Positions 44,686 to 54,100 of a DNA stretch of 64,000 bases are shown piece by piece (within the stretch, counting starts at the first letter, position 1; the number at the start of each line of letters is the position of its first letter). The position numbers were made by a program, and so were the translations under genes. The notes under the pieces were generated by a model. It did no database searches. It was not told where the DNA came from and saw only the letters and a program-made list of their open reading frames with translations. Origin of the DNA: Natronorubrum bangense (lineage in GTDB: Archaea > Halobacteriota > Halobacteria > Halobacteriales > Natrialbaceae); the NCBI RefSeq assembly GCF_004799645.1, contig NZ_CP031305.1, positions 496,001 to 560,000 of the forward strand, in the 5' to 3' direction.

Positions 44686-44891
44686 CCCACCACCTGCTTC
44701 GACACAGTGTCACACAGCATGTGGAGTGCTACGGCAGGCCCCTCAAAAAGCCTACCGTCAGCGACGGCTCCGTCGCGCGGTTGCAGTTATCCACCGTCTC
44801 CGCGCCACGACAGCGACCGGCGACAGACCGACTGGAGACCCCAGACGCGGGAAACCGAACCCACATATGAGAGACAACAGAAGAGTCGAGC

Positions 44892-45440
44892 ATGAACGAG
44901 ACACCCGAGGTCGTCATCCTCCGACTCGGTCACCGCCCCGGCCGTGACGAGCGAATGACGACCCACGTTGGGCTGACCGCGCGGGCGCTGGGCGCCGACC
45001 GCGTCTGCCTCCCGGACAACGCTGGCCAATCAAAAGCGACCGTCGCAGATATCACCGACCGCTTCGGCGGCCCCTTCGACGTCGAGTTGACGGACTCGCC
45101 ACAAGCGATGGTCCGCAACTGGGACGGAAAGGTCGTCCATCTCACGATGTACGGCGAGCGCGTCCAAGATGTCGAAGGCGAGATTCGAGACGCCCATCGA
45201 GATGCTGGTGAGCCACTGCTCGTCGTCGTCGGTGCTGAAAAGGTCCCCTTCGACGTCTACGAGGAAGCCGACTGGAACGTCGGCGTCACCAACCAGCCCC
45301 ACTCCGAGGTCGCCGGACTGGCCGTCTTTTTGGACCGGCTGTTCGAGGGCCGCGAACTCGAGCGCGAGTGGGACGACGCGGATCGGCAAGTGATCCCGAT
45401 GGAGACGGGCAAACGCGTCGAATCGGTCGGCGAGGAGTAG
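44892..45440 (+). CDS. trm56: tRNA (cytidine(56)-2'-O)-methyltransferase
   Basis: aTrm56 is an archaeal SPOUT methyltransferase that 2'-O-methylates C56 in the T-loop of tRNA. The 182-residue protein has VVILRLGHRPGRDERMTTHV, VCLPDN, GKVVHLTMYGERVQD, LLVVVGAEKVPFDVYEEADW and NVGVTNQPHSEVAGLAVFLD, all family signatures, including the knot region. A TATA-like CACATATGA (44862-44870) stands about 25 nt before the ATG. Confidence 0.92.
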   Translation: MNETPEVVILRLGHRPGRDERMTTHVGLTARALGADRVCLPDNAGQSKATVADITDRFGGPFDVELTDSPQAMVRNWDGKVVHLTMYGERVQDVEGEIRDAHRDAGEPLLVVVGAEKVPFDVYEEADWNVGVTNQPHSEVAGLAVFLDRLFEGRELEREWDDADRQVIPMETGKRVESVGEE

Positions 45441-45461
45441 CCAGCACCTGGGCCGGTGACG

Positions 45462-45544
45462 TATAGTAGCCACTGCAAGTCAATGCACACCTGATCGCAC
45501 GACAGCTGTGCGATCAGGTGTACATCGTTGCAGTTGTTACTATA
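45462..45544. mobile_element. Palindromic MITE-like element
   Basis: An 83-bp near-palindrome lies between trm56 and a small membrane gene. The core is a perfect 14-bp stem, ACACCTGATCGCAC (45487-45500) and GTGCGATCAGGTGT (45508-45521), with loop GACAGCT. Outside it the arms continue to match with a few changes (CACTGCAA/TTGCAGT) to the ends TATAGTA/TACTATA. This has the form of a non-coding miniature element or repetitive extragenic palindrome; it could also act as a terminator for trm56. Confidence 0.7.
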
Positions 45545-45651
45545 GCTGAACGGATCGGTCTAGAGGGTGCAAGATCGTGGTGTGTCGATCGGACGAATAG
45601 CAGTTTCCTATCGACAGTATAGTTTTTCTGCCAGGGCGACGCAGATCCGGT

Positions 45652-45885
45652 ATGGGTTCATCGATGTCGCTTCCGCGGACGCCGATTGAGTGGTTCATGC
45701 TCGGACCAATCCTCGTCGTCCTCAACGTCGTCGTCTTGCTCGCGACCAACCACACGCTCCCAGCAGCGGTCGCGATGGGTATCTTCTACGGGTTCGCGAT
45801 GGCGCTCGTGCTCGTCATCGTCGCAACCGTCTGGAATACGCTTCGTGAGTCGAACGAGAGCTCGAGCGTGGATTCGACGGACTAA
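45652..45885 (+). CDS. Small two-helix membrane protein
   Basis: The 77-residue protein has two helices (WFMLGPILVVLNVVVLLATN and VAMGIFYGFAMALVLVIVAT) and an acidic Ser-rich C-terminus. ATG 45652 and ATG 45664 are both possible starts; a TATA-like GTATAGTTTT (45617-45626) is 25-35 nt before the first. Small proteins of this form next to tfe are common in haloarchaea but uncharacterised. Confidence 0.65.
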   Translation: MGSSMSLPRTPIEWFMLGPILVVLNVVVLLATNHTLPAAVAMGIFYGFAMALVLVIVATVWNTLRESNESSSVDSTD

Positions 45886-45942
45886 CCATCGGGACTGTTC
45901 GGCTCCCGTCTTCGCCCCACGGACGCGGGGTAGTTGACAAGA

Positions 45943-45948
45943 CTTAAT
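45943..45948 (+). promoter_or_regulatory. TATA-like box of tfe
   Basis: CTTAAT lies 26-31 nt before ATG 45974, consistent with a leaderless transcript. Confidence 0.5.
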
Positions 45949-45973
45949 GGACCGACGGCGTTACACATAGGTA

Positions 45974-46498
45974 ATGGCTTTTGAGGACCTGCTCGAGGAC
46001 CCGGTTATCCAGAAGTACTTACACGAGCTGGTCGGTCCCAAGGGAATGCCCGTGGCGGCAGCACCGCCGGACGGGGAAGTGACCGACGAGGAACTCGCAG
46101 AGGAACTGGACCTCGAGTTGAACGACGTGCGGCGCGCGCTGTTTATCCTGTATGAGAACGATCTCGCCAGCTACCGACGGCTGCGTGATGAGGACTCGGG
46201 GTGGCTTACGTATCTCTGGACCTTCGAGTACGACAACATCCCAGAAAACCTCGAAGAGGAGATGTACCGCCTCTACGACGCCTTAGAAGAGCGTCAAGAG
46301 TACGAGCGCAACCACGAGTTCTATCTCTGTGAGATCTGTTCCATCCGCTTCGAGTTCGGTGAAGCGATGGAGTTCGGGTTCGAATGTCCCGAATGTGGCT
46401 CGCCGCTGGAATCGATGGATAACGATCGACTCGTCAATTCGATGGACGACCGCCTCGACGCCCTCGAGGACGAACTCAACATCGACGCGGACGCCTAA
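45974..46498 (+). CDS. tfe: Transcription initiation factor E, alpha subunit
   Basis: TFE-alpha stabilises the open promoter complex with TBP, TFB and RNA polymerase. The 174-residue protein has an N-terminal extended winged helix (VTDEELAEELDLELNDVRRA, ILYENDLASYRRLRDEDSGW, YLWTFEYDNIPENL) and a zinc ribbon with YLCEIC and FECPECGSPL (two CX2C pairs). Length is normal. Its stop overlaps the next ATG by one base (TAATG). Confidence 0.95.
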   Translation: MAFEDLLEDPVIQKYLHELVGPKGMPVAAAPPDGEVTDEELAEELDLELNDVRRALFILYENDLASYRRLRDEDSGWLTYLWTFEYDNIPENLEEEMYRLYDALEERQEYERNHEFYLCEICSIRFEFGEAMEFGFECPECGSPLESMDNDRLVNSMDDRLDALEDELNIDADA

Positions 46499-47178
46499 TG
46501 GTCGTCCTCGCAACCAAACTCTACGTCGAGGGCGACGCACGCCAGCGCTCGCTCGACTCGCTTCGCTCGCTGGTCGACAACGAGGTCGGCGATCTCGACG
46601 TCGAGTTCGAACTCGGCGTGCGCCACGACGATTTCCCCTCCGTTACGATCGAGGGCGACGACGCGACCGTCGCCCGAAACGTCCTCGGCGAGGAGTTCGG
46701 CGAAATCGTCCCCGATCTCGAGGCCGGTGAGACGTACGTCGGCACGCTCGAGTCGTGGGACGATGACGGCTTCGTCCTCGACGCGGGACAGGGCGACGGC
46801 GTTCGGATTCCGACCGACGAGCTCGGACTCGGTCAGGGAACGGCATCACAGATCCGCGAACGCTACGGATTAGTTCAACATATGCCACTGGAGTTCGTCT
46901 ACGGCGGCGACGACGAATCGTCACGGCTTGCGGAAGAAGCACAGGACCGCCTCTACGAGTGGACCCGTGGGAACGGACGACTCAACGTCAACAGCGCCAC
47001 CCGTGCGGAGGTTCGAGCAACGCTCAACCGTGCTGGGCACGCCCAGGACTACGTCACCGTCGAACGACTCGGCCTGCTAGAGCAGAGCGTTATCTGCACC
47101 GAAGACACCGACCCACCGGGGCTGCTAGCGAGCGTGGGTGAGTATCTCCCAGCGGAGCTCCGCTGTGTTGTTCCGTAA
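46498..47178 (+). CDS. DUF2110 family protein
   Basis: The 226-residue protein (LATKLYVEGDARQRSLDSLR, VRIPTDELGLGQGTASQIRE, RLNVNSATRAEVRATLNRAG) matches DUF2110, an archaeal family conserved next to tfe. The N-terminal part may be an OB/S1-like beta barrel and the C-terminal part a helix-hairpin-helix, so nucleic acid binding is a fair guess. It overlaps tfe by 1 bp and abuts the lipoprotein gene. Confidence 0.85.
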   Translation: MVVLATKLYVEGDARQRSLDSLRSLVDNEVGDLDVEFELGVRHDDFPSVTIEGDDATVARNVLGEEFGEIVPDLEAGETYVGTLESWDDDGFVLDAGQGDGVRIPTDELGLGQGTASQIRERYGLVQHMPLEFVYGGDDESSRLAEEAQDRLYEWTRGNGRLNVNSATRAEVRATLNRAGHAQDYVTVERLGLLEQSVICTEDTDPPGLLASVGEYLPAELRCVVP

Positions 47179-47952
47179 ATGAATCGCCGGCTCGTTTTCG
47201 CAGTGCTCGCGGTTGGTTTGCTCGTCGGATTAGCCGGCTGCACGGCGCTTTTTAGCGGTATTTCAGACGAAGAGCTCGACCGCGAGCAGGAGTACGACGA
47301 CCTCCGGGAGGGCGATGCTGATGTGACGATCGATATCGAAGGCGGCAGTCTCATCAGCAACAGCGAGTTCCGTGCCGTCTACGACTTGAACGATACCGAG
47401 GAGCTGTCACTGTATCGATCGAACATCTACAGCGACCGGGCGCTCGATATCCACAGCGTCCGCTACTGGCATCCAAACGGGACCGAGATGACGGGCTCAG
47501 AGCTGGATATCGAACAGAGTGATACGAGCACTGACGTTCGCGTTCCCGACGGCAACGGGACGCTCGCGTTTTCGGGTGATGCCGGGCGCAAGACGTTCAC
47601 TCTGCCAGCCTACATGCATGGGTCGTACGAGGTGACGATCCCCGACAGCCACCGGACATCGAACTTCCTGTTCGGAAGTGTCAGTCCGAGCGGCTACGAC
47701 CGTGAGATCGTCGACGATCAAGAGCGGCTGACGTGGGAGGACGTCGACAGCACCGTCTCGCTTCGATACTATCTCGCTCGAGACATTCCGTTGTTTATCG
47801 GGCTCGTGACGACTGTCGCTCTGATCGGCGGTGTTGGCATCGCGTACTACTATCGGCAGGTCAAACGCCTCCGAGAACAGCGCGAAGAGCTGGGACTCGA
47901 CGTCGAACTCGACGACGATTCCGACGACGGACCACCGCCGGGAATGCGATAA
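47179..47952 (+). CDS. DUF5803-like lipoprotein with C-terminal transmembrane helix
   Basis: The protein begins with a lipobox-bearing signal peptide, LLVGLAGC, where Cys about residue 21 would be lipidated. An extracellular beta-rich region follows (VTIDIEGGSLISNSEFRAVY, GNGTLAFSGDAGRKTFTLPA). A transmembrane helix (FIGLVTTVALIGGVGIAYYY) lies near residue 215, and the C-terminus is basic then acidic (VKRLREQREELGLDVELDDD). This layout matches the DUF5803 family that commonly follows DUF2110 in haloarchaea. It starts on the base after the DUF2110 stop. No function is known. Confidence 0.8.
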   Translation: MNRRLVFAVLAVGLLVGLAGCTALFSGISDEELDREQEYDDLREGDADVTIDIEGGSLISNSEFRAVYDLNDTEELSLYRSNIYSDRALDIHSVRYWHPNGTEMTGSELDIEQSDTSTDVRVPDGNGTLAFSGDAGRKTFTLPAYMHGSYEVTIPDSHRTSNFLFGSVSPSGYDREIVDDQERLTWEDVDSTVSLRYYLARDIPLFIGLVTTVALIGGVGIAYYYRQVKRLREQREELGLDVELDDDSDDGPPPGMR

Positions 47953-48057
47953 CCGGTCCGTCTCACCCACTCGACCACCAGTCAAGAGCCACTCCGAGAG
48001 TAGTCAGCAGTGCCGCTCGAGACGTTTGGTAATCCACTGTACGGATAGCAGACTGTC

Positions 48058-48516
48058 TCAACCGTGAATCGTTTGCTCGTCGAGCCAGATGACGTCGTCA
48101 CCATCGAGTTCGAGACGACCCTTGACGTGTGTCAGTGTGGTGTTCGTTTGTGTCGGCTCGAGACGGTCCAGATGGACCGTTTGGGTAGCGTCGACGTCGT
48201 CGACGAGCCAGCCGTAGTAGGCATCGTCGGCGTCGGTAGCGGTAAAGACGAGCAGTTTCGGATCATCGATCCGCGTCATCGTCTGTGAGGAGGCCGTAAA
48301 CGCCCGCGGGAGATCGATAACCCGGACCCGTTCACCGGCAACAGAGACTGACCCTGCGTTCCACGGGTCGTCCGCCGAAGCGATAGATCGGTCGTCCGCT
48401 ACGCCGAGAACGGATGCGACGGCATCGGCCCTGACACAGTACCGTTCGCCCTCGAGGTCGAACGTGAGGACGGTAACCGGGTCGTCGGTCTGGTCGCTCT
48501 GTGTCGCCGATCCCAT
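48058..48516 (-). CDS. cheW: CheW-domain chemotaxis coupling protein
   Basis: From ATG 48516 (MGSATQSDQTDD) the 152-residue protein has one CheW domain: VTVLTFDLEGERYCVRADAV, VSVAGERVRVIDLPRAF and WLVDDVDATQTVHLDRLEPT. CheW links transducers to CheA. The sequence is divergent from the second CheW and transcribed away from the che operon. Frame extension to 48651 overlaps the promoter region and was rejected. Confidence 0.85.
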   Translation of the reverse strand: MGSATQSDQTDDPVTVLTFDLEGERYCVRADAVASVLGVADDRSIASADDPWNAGSVSVAGERVRVIDLPRAFTASSQTMTRIDDPKLLVFTATDADDAYYGWLVDDVDATQTVHLDRLEPTQTNTTLTHVKGRLELDGDDVIWLDEQTIHG

Positions 48517-48638
48517 TCTGGTGCGTACTTTCAGAGAGAGAAAATAAAGATTTCGAGATAAAGCGCCTGTAATAACGCTGAAAACGGTGTGATCGAGTCG
48601 AGACGAGACAGTGCCGGGGTCGCCAGCGTTCGGAGTCA

Positions 48639-48648
48639 ATGTTTTAGT
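48639..48648 (+). promoter_or_regulatory. TATA-like box of cheW (operon side)
   Basis: TGTTTTAGTC lies 29-38 nt before ATG 48677 in the 160-bp region shared with the divergent cheW. Confidence 0.4.
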
Positions 48649-48676
48649 CATGGAACTTGATACACGAGCAGGAACA

Positions 48677-49477
48677 ATGGCCCCGGATCTGTCCGAAAAG
48701 TTACTCGGAATCGATATTGACGGCGCTGACGATCAACGACGCCAGGATGCGGGCGACTCGGAAGAAGAGCAAGAAGAGCTCGAGCGGTTCGTCTTCTTCA
48801 AGAGCGGGAGTAACCGACTCGCAGTGTCGGTCGACGCTGTGAGAACGCTTGCAGAGCTTCCCGAAGAGCTGACGCGAGTCCCACGGACGCCACCGGCGAT
48901 TGAGGGCATGGTTGATCTCCGTGGTGAGGTCACCGCGGTGATCGATCCCACCGTCCACTTCCCAACTGACGACAGCGAGACCCAACGTGGTCGAGAACGG
49001 CTGCTCGTGCTCGATCGTCCGTCCGACCAGCAGTCAGCAGCGATTCGGGTCGACGATGTCATCGGCGTTGAGACGGTTCCGGTGAGCAACGTGCTCGACG
49101 AAGCGACAGTCGAAGACCGGCCGTTCTCCAGCGACCCGCTGACACACCCGCTCGTCGATGCGCTCATCGAACAAGAACACGAGCATGAGGCCGACGACGA
49201 TGGAATCGTCGCCACGACTGAATCGGGAGTCGAAAGCAGTTCTGCGGCAGGAACAGCGACCCAAGCCGGTGTTGGGATGACGTCGTCGCCGCTGGGATCG
49301 AGCCATGCCAACTCGAGTGACGACACTGGGACACCGTTTTCGCTCGACGCAGACGAGACGGCGACCGACTCGTCAGACGAGACTGAAGCACCTCGAGAAC
49401 TCGTTATCGAGGTGACGCCACTGGTCGACATCGAAACGCTTCTGCTGGCGTCCGGACGCCGGGACCAACAACCGTAG
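48677..49477 (+). CDS. cheW: CheW-domain protein with long acidic insertion
   Basis: From ATG 48677 (MAPDLSEKLLGIDI) the 266-residue protein has a CheW core (ERFVFFKSGSNRLAVSVDAV, MVDLRGEVTAVIDPTVHF, RLLVLDRPSDQQSAAIRVDD) followed by an acidic Ser/Thr-rich insertion of ~85 residues and then the terminal strand region VIEVTPLVDIETLLLASG. Standard CheW is ~160 residues, so about 100 extra residues lie inside the C-terminal half. It is the first gene of the che cluster, with cheY 139 bp downstream under a separate promoter. Confidence 0.88.
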   Translation: MAPDLSEKLLGIDIDGADDQRRQDAGDSEEEQEELERFVFFKSGSNRLAVSVDAVRTLAELPEELTRVPRTPPAIEGMVDLRGEVTAVIDPTVHFPTDDSETQRGRERLLVLDRPSDQQSAAIRVDDVIGVETVPVSNVLDEATVEDRPFSSDPLTHPLVDALIEQEHEHEADDDGIVATTESGVESSSAAGTATQAGVGMTSSPLGSSHANSSDDTGTPFSLDADETATDSSDETEAPRELVIEVTPLVDIETLLLASGRRDQQP

Positions 49478-49544
49478 GAAAACTGCGACGGATTCGGGTG
49501 GCTGATCTGGGCGTTGAGTGTGCTCTCTGCTCCGTATTCGTTGC

Positions 49545-49560
49545 TTATCAGACTTGATAA
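49545..49560. promoter_or_regulatory. Inverted repeat upstream of cheY promoter
   Basis: TTATCA-GACT-TGATAA is a perfect 6-bp inverted repeat with a 4-nt spacer, ending about 12 nt before the TATA-like CATTTATGG (49572-49580). A further TTATCA copy lies at 49592-49597. The layout suggests an operator for cheY and the downstream che genes. Confidence 0.5.
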
Positions 49561-49616
49561 CAGGGAGACAGCATTTATGGTAGTCGTATTGTTATCAGCG
49601 GTTGGTGTACTACTGA

Positions 49617-49979
49617 ATGTCGACAGGGGTGCTCATCGTAGACGACTCTCATTTTATGCGGAATTTACTGCGCCAAATCTTGGAACAGGATTACCGCATC
49701 GTTGGAGAGGCGTCTAACGGCGCCGAAGCAGTCAAACTGTACAAAGAACACGACCCCGATATCGTTATGATGGACATCGTGATGCCGAAAGCAAACGGCA
49801 TCAAAGCCACCGCGGCGATCAAGAAGATCGACCCGGATGCGCAAGTCATCATGTGTACAAGTGTCGGGCAACGTGAGAAAATGAAACTCGCCGTGAAAGC
49901 TGGTGCCGACGGCTACGTCACGAAGCCGTTCGAAGAACCCAGCGTCAGAAAGGCCCTTTCAGACGTCGTTGCGGCATGA
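49617..49979 (+). CDS. cheY: Chemotaxis response regulator CheY
   Basis: The 120-residue receiver has the acidic pair in VLIVDDSHFMRNLL, phospho-acceptor Asp in PDIVMMDIVMPKANGI, Thr/Ser in VIMCTSVGQREKMKLAVKAG and Lys in GYVTKPFEEPS. CheA phosphorylates it, and in archaea it signals to the archaellum through CheF. It overlaps cheB by 4 bp. Confidence 0.95.
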   Translation: MSTGVLIVDDSHFMRNLLRQILEQDYRIVGEASNGAEAVKLYKEHDPDIVMMDIVMPKANGIKATAAIKKIDPDAQVIMCTSVGQREKMKLAVKAGADGYVTKPFEEPSVRKALSDVVAA

Positions 49980-51145
49980 CGCGGGTACTCGTTGTTGACG
50001 ACTCGCCGTTTATGCGGACAGTCATCAGCAACGCGCTCACAACCGCTGGCTACGACGTCGAAACAGCAACGAACGGCTCGAAAGCCATCGAGGCTGCCGC
50101 GGCATACGACCCCGATGTCATCACGATGGACGTCGAAATGCCAGAAATGGACGGGATCGACGCCGTCGAACAGATCATGGCGACGAATCCGGCCTTAATT
50201 CTCATGCTGAGTGTCCACACGGATCGTGGAACCGAGGCGACGCTCGATGCGCTCGAGCGTGGTGCCGTCGACTTCCTTCACAAACCCGACGCATCGGACT
50301 CACGAACCGTGACTCATCTCAGTTCCGACATCGTCGAGAAAGTCGACGAACTCGCTGATGCAAACGCGTCGTCGGTCGCGCTCGCCCGCGCCGCTGCATC
50401 CGTGCATGCGACGCGATCGAGTCAACCAAACGGCGCAGTCACGACAGTCACTGAGATCGGTGGCGAAACGCAGACCGAACCAGCACAGTGTGAGTCGACT
50501 GGCCCCGACTTCGAGACGACGACCGAACCCGGAGTCGAAGACGAGCGTGCGGACAATCCAACCGTCGTTATCGGAGCATCGACCGGTGGTCCGAAGATCA
50601 TCGAGGAGCTGTTCGAACGGCTCCCGATCGATCTCGGTGCGAAGATTCTCATCGTCCAGCATATGCCTGCGGAGTTCACCGAGCGCTTCGCCCAGCGCCT
50701 CGATTCACGCAGCGAGTACGATATCCGCGAAGCGGTGGACGGTGACCTGATCCGTTCTGGAGAGGCAGCGGTTGCACCGGGCGACGCCCATCTCGAGGTG
50801 GCGACCAACGTCGGCGGCCTGCTTCGGGTACGCCTCGACGACGGGGAGCGGATCCATGGCGTGCGACCGGCGATCGACGTCACGATGCAAACAGCAGCCG
50901 AACAGGTCGATGACCGACTCTGTGGCGTTGCCCTGACCGGGATGGGTGCCGACGGCGCAGCCGGCATCGAGGCGATCAAGACCGCCGGCGGGCACACCAT
51001 TGCACAGGACGAGGCGACGAGTCCAGTCTTTGGAATCCCGTATCAGGCAATTCAAACGGGCTGTGTCGACGCCGTCGTACCCGCCACAAAGCTCGTCGAG
51101 ACGATCGTCGACGCGTTCAATACGGATGGTGAGACCGATGACTGA
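49976..51145 (+). CDS. cheB: Chemotaxis protein-glutamate methylesterase CheB
   Basis: The 389-residue protein combines an N-terminal receiver (VLVVDDSPFMRTVI, VITMDVEMPEMDGI, FLHKPDASDS) and a C-terminal methylesterase with Ser in VIGASTGGPKIIEEL, His in ILIVQHMPAEFTERFAQRLD and Asp in LTGMGADGAAGIEAI. A ~60-residue acidic linker joins them. CheB demethylates or deamidates transducers. It overlaps cheA by 8 bp. Confidence 0.95.
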   Translation: MTRVLVVDDSPFMRTVISNALTTAGYDVETATNGSKAIEAAAAYDPDVITMDVEMPEMDGIDAVEQIMATNPALILMLSVHTDRGTEATLDALERGAVDFLHKPDASDSRTVTHLSSDIVEKVDELADANASSVALARAAASVHATRSSQPNGAVTTVTEIGGETQTEPAQCESTGPDFETTTEPGVEDERADNPTVVIGASTGGPKIIEELFERLPIDLGAKILIVQHMPAEFTERFAQRLDSRSEYDIREAVDGDLIRSGEAAVAPGDAHLEVATNVGGLLRVRLDDGERIHGVRPAIDVTMQTAAEQVDDRLCGVALTGMGADGAAGIEAIKTAGGHTIAQDEATSPVFGIPYQAIQTGCVDAVVPATKLVETIVDAFNTDGETDD

Positions 51146-54100
51146 TTATCTGACCGACTTCGTTCAAGAGAGCGAAGAACGAATTACGGAGCTGAACAAC
51201 GCGTTGCTCACCTTCGAGCGCGAGCCGACCAACGACGAGGCGATGGAAAGCATCTTCCGCGTCGCGCATACGCTCAAGAGCAACTGTGGTGCGATGGGAC
51301 TCGACGCTGCGAGCGATCTCGCACATGCGATCGAGGACCTCCTCGATGCCGTCCGAACGGACGACCTCGAGGTGACGCCCGAACTGATGGACGTGATCTT
51401 CGAAGGAGTCGACGAACTCGAGACGCTGCTCGACGAAGTCGCAGCCACTGGCGAGACCGAAACCGATCCGTCGGCGACGATCGAGGCGCTTCGTGAGCAC
51501 CTCGACAGCCAGACAGCGTCGGTCGTCGTCACGACCCCTTCGGCCGAAGAGATCGATACCGTCCTCGAGCGGGTCGACCCGCCGGAGGACGACGATCACG
51601 AGATCTATCTGAGCCGGCTCGGACTCACTGAGTGCGACAACGCCAACAACGGTGTGCTCGTCGTCGATGCCCTGATCGATGCGTTCGATCTGCTTGGCAC
51701 CGAGCCACCACGCAGCGATATCGAAGCCGGTGACGACGACGGCCGAATCGACGCCGTCTTCGCCAGTGCGGTCGGAAAAACCGCCATCGAATCCGGTCTC
51801 GAGCCGGTCGAGGCGGTTGCCGACTTCGAACTCGTTACCGTGACCGATCGGTTCGAATCGCTCGAGGCCGCGGACACAGAGCCGTCGGGTTCGGAACACA
51901 CCGAACCGCAATCGGCTGATCCCGGTGACGAGATTTCGTCGGACGAAGCCAAGGAACTCGAGGTCGACGAACTGCTCGATGAGTTCGACGAGTTCGATAA
52001 CTTAGACGAGATGGTCGAGGACGTCGAGGACGACGACCTCGAAATGTTCGATGATATGGGTGACGCTGGCTCGTTCGACGACCTCCTCGACGAGACACAG
52101 CCGGATGACGACGAACACTCGAGTACGTCTACAGCTGACCACGGATCGGCCGCGGCGTCAGAGACGGCTGCCGATGCTGATTCGACAGCCGACGAGTCCA
52201 GTGAGAGCGTCGACGACGCCAGTGCAGTGTTCAACGAACTCAAAGACGAAGTCGAGATGGTCGGCTTCGACGAACTCCAGGACGAACTCGATGAACTCGA
52301 GTTCGACGAGTTCGACAGCGACGACGAGGTCGGGATGGACGAACTCATCGGTGAGGACGTCGACGTCCACGATGATTCGTTCCTCGACGAGACAGCTGAC
52401 AGCGAGATCGATGAGCTGCTGGTCGAGGCGGACGACGCCGACGCGGACACAGCGTCGGCGACACCAGCAGCCGAGTCGTCACCCGAGGCCGAGACAGCGA
52501 CCCGCTCCGAGCCGGATGGCGAACACGACACCGAGCCGTCGACAGCGACTGCGAGAGACGATGCTCCCGACCCCGTCGACGACACGACTGGGCCGCTCGA
52601 GACCGGCGAAGATGGGGCTGCAGAGCCCACCGACGCCGAAGCCGACGCAGTCGCCGAGAGCGAACCCACAGATCACTTCGGAACGACTCTCGAGGACGAC
52701 GCCGATTCGAGAGCGGAGTTCACCGCTGAGTCGGCTGCAGAGCCGTCTGCTGACGACGCCACCGACGGGTCGCCCAGCAACGAGGCGTCAGACGATCCGT
52801 TTGCCGGTGATGATGACTTCGAGAACTACACCGGGTTTACCGGGTCTGAAGACGAGTCCACCGAGGCGTCGACTGAGTTCACGTCGTTCGATGACGACGC
52901 GTTCGACGACGATTTCGACGATGAGGCGTTCGAAGACGACGTGTTCAGCGACGACGACTTCGATACTGCCTTTGGCGACGATTTCGATCCCGACGCCGGC
53001 AGCACCGACTCGAGTTCGTCGGCGCTCTCGGGGACGCCTACAGAGTCGTTCGGTGACGACGCAGTCGAGACCGAAAGCGAGGGCGACGACGTTATCCGAC
53101 GGATCGACGAGCCGACGTTCGGGCAGCCGGAGATTACGATCCCCGAAACGACCGATCAGCCGGCTGTCGACGAGCAGACCGACGACGTTCAGTCGATCAG
53201 AGTCGACGTCGAACAGATCGATTCGTTGCTGACCCTCGTCGAAGGGCTGGTGACGACACGTGTCCGACTCCGGGATGCAGTTTCCGAAGGCGAGGACACC
53301 GCTGCACTCGAGACGGAACTCGACGATCTATCGGAGGTGACCACAGAGCTTCAGGAGACGGTGATGGATATCCGACTCGTCCCACTGGAATCGGTCGCAA
53401 ACCGGCTTCCTCGTGTGGTCCGAGACATCGCACGCGAACAGAACAAAGAGATCGAGTTCGAGATGACCGGCGAGAGCGTCGAACTCGACCGGAGTATTCT
53501 CGATCGGATCGGCGACCCGCTGATCCATCTGGTCCGCAACGCCGTCGATCACGGGATCGAATCGCCCGACGAACGCGAGCAAGCGGACAAGTCCCGCGAT
53601 GGAACCGTCGAAGTCCACGCCGATCGCCTGCGTGATAGTGTGACGATCACGGTCGAAGACGACGGCAGCGGACTCGATCCCGATCGACTCCGATCCGAGG
53701 CTGTCGAAGCCGACGTCATCACTGAAACGGAGGCTGCCACGTTGTCGGATGCGGATGCCTACGAGCTTGTCTTCCATCCCGGCCTCTCAACGACCGACGA
53801 GGTAACAGACGTCAGCGGCCGCGGCGTCGGGATGGACGTCGTCAAACGGACGATTGAGGACCTCGAGGGGACTGTCTCGATCGAAAGCGAACGCGGCGAG
53901 GGGACACGCGTGAACATGACGGTTCCGGTGACGGTTGCGATCGACGACGTGCTCTTCCTCGAAAGCGGCGGCGAGGAGTTTGGCATCCCGACGAAAGCCG
54001 TGCTGGATATCGAATCCGCCAGCAGGCTAGAACAGAGTGACGGTCACCCTGTTCTCCCCGGAAGCGATGGCGAGTATTCGCTCATCCAACTCGCCGACGC

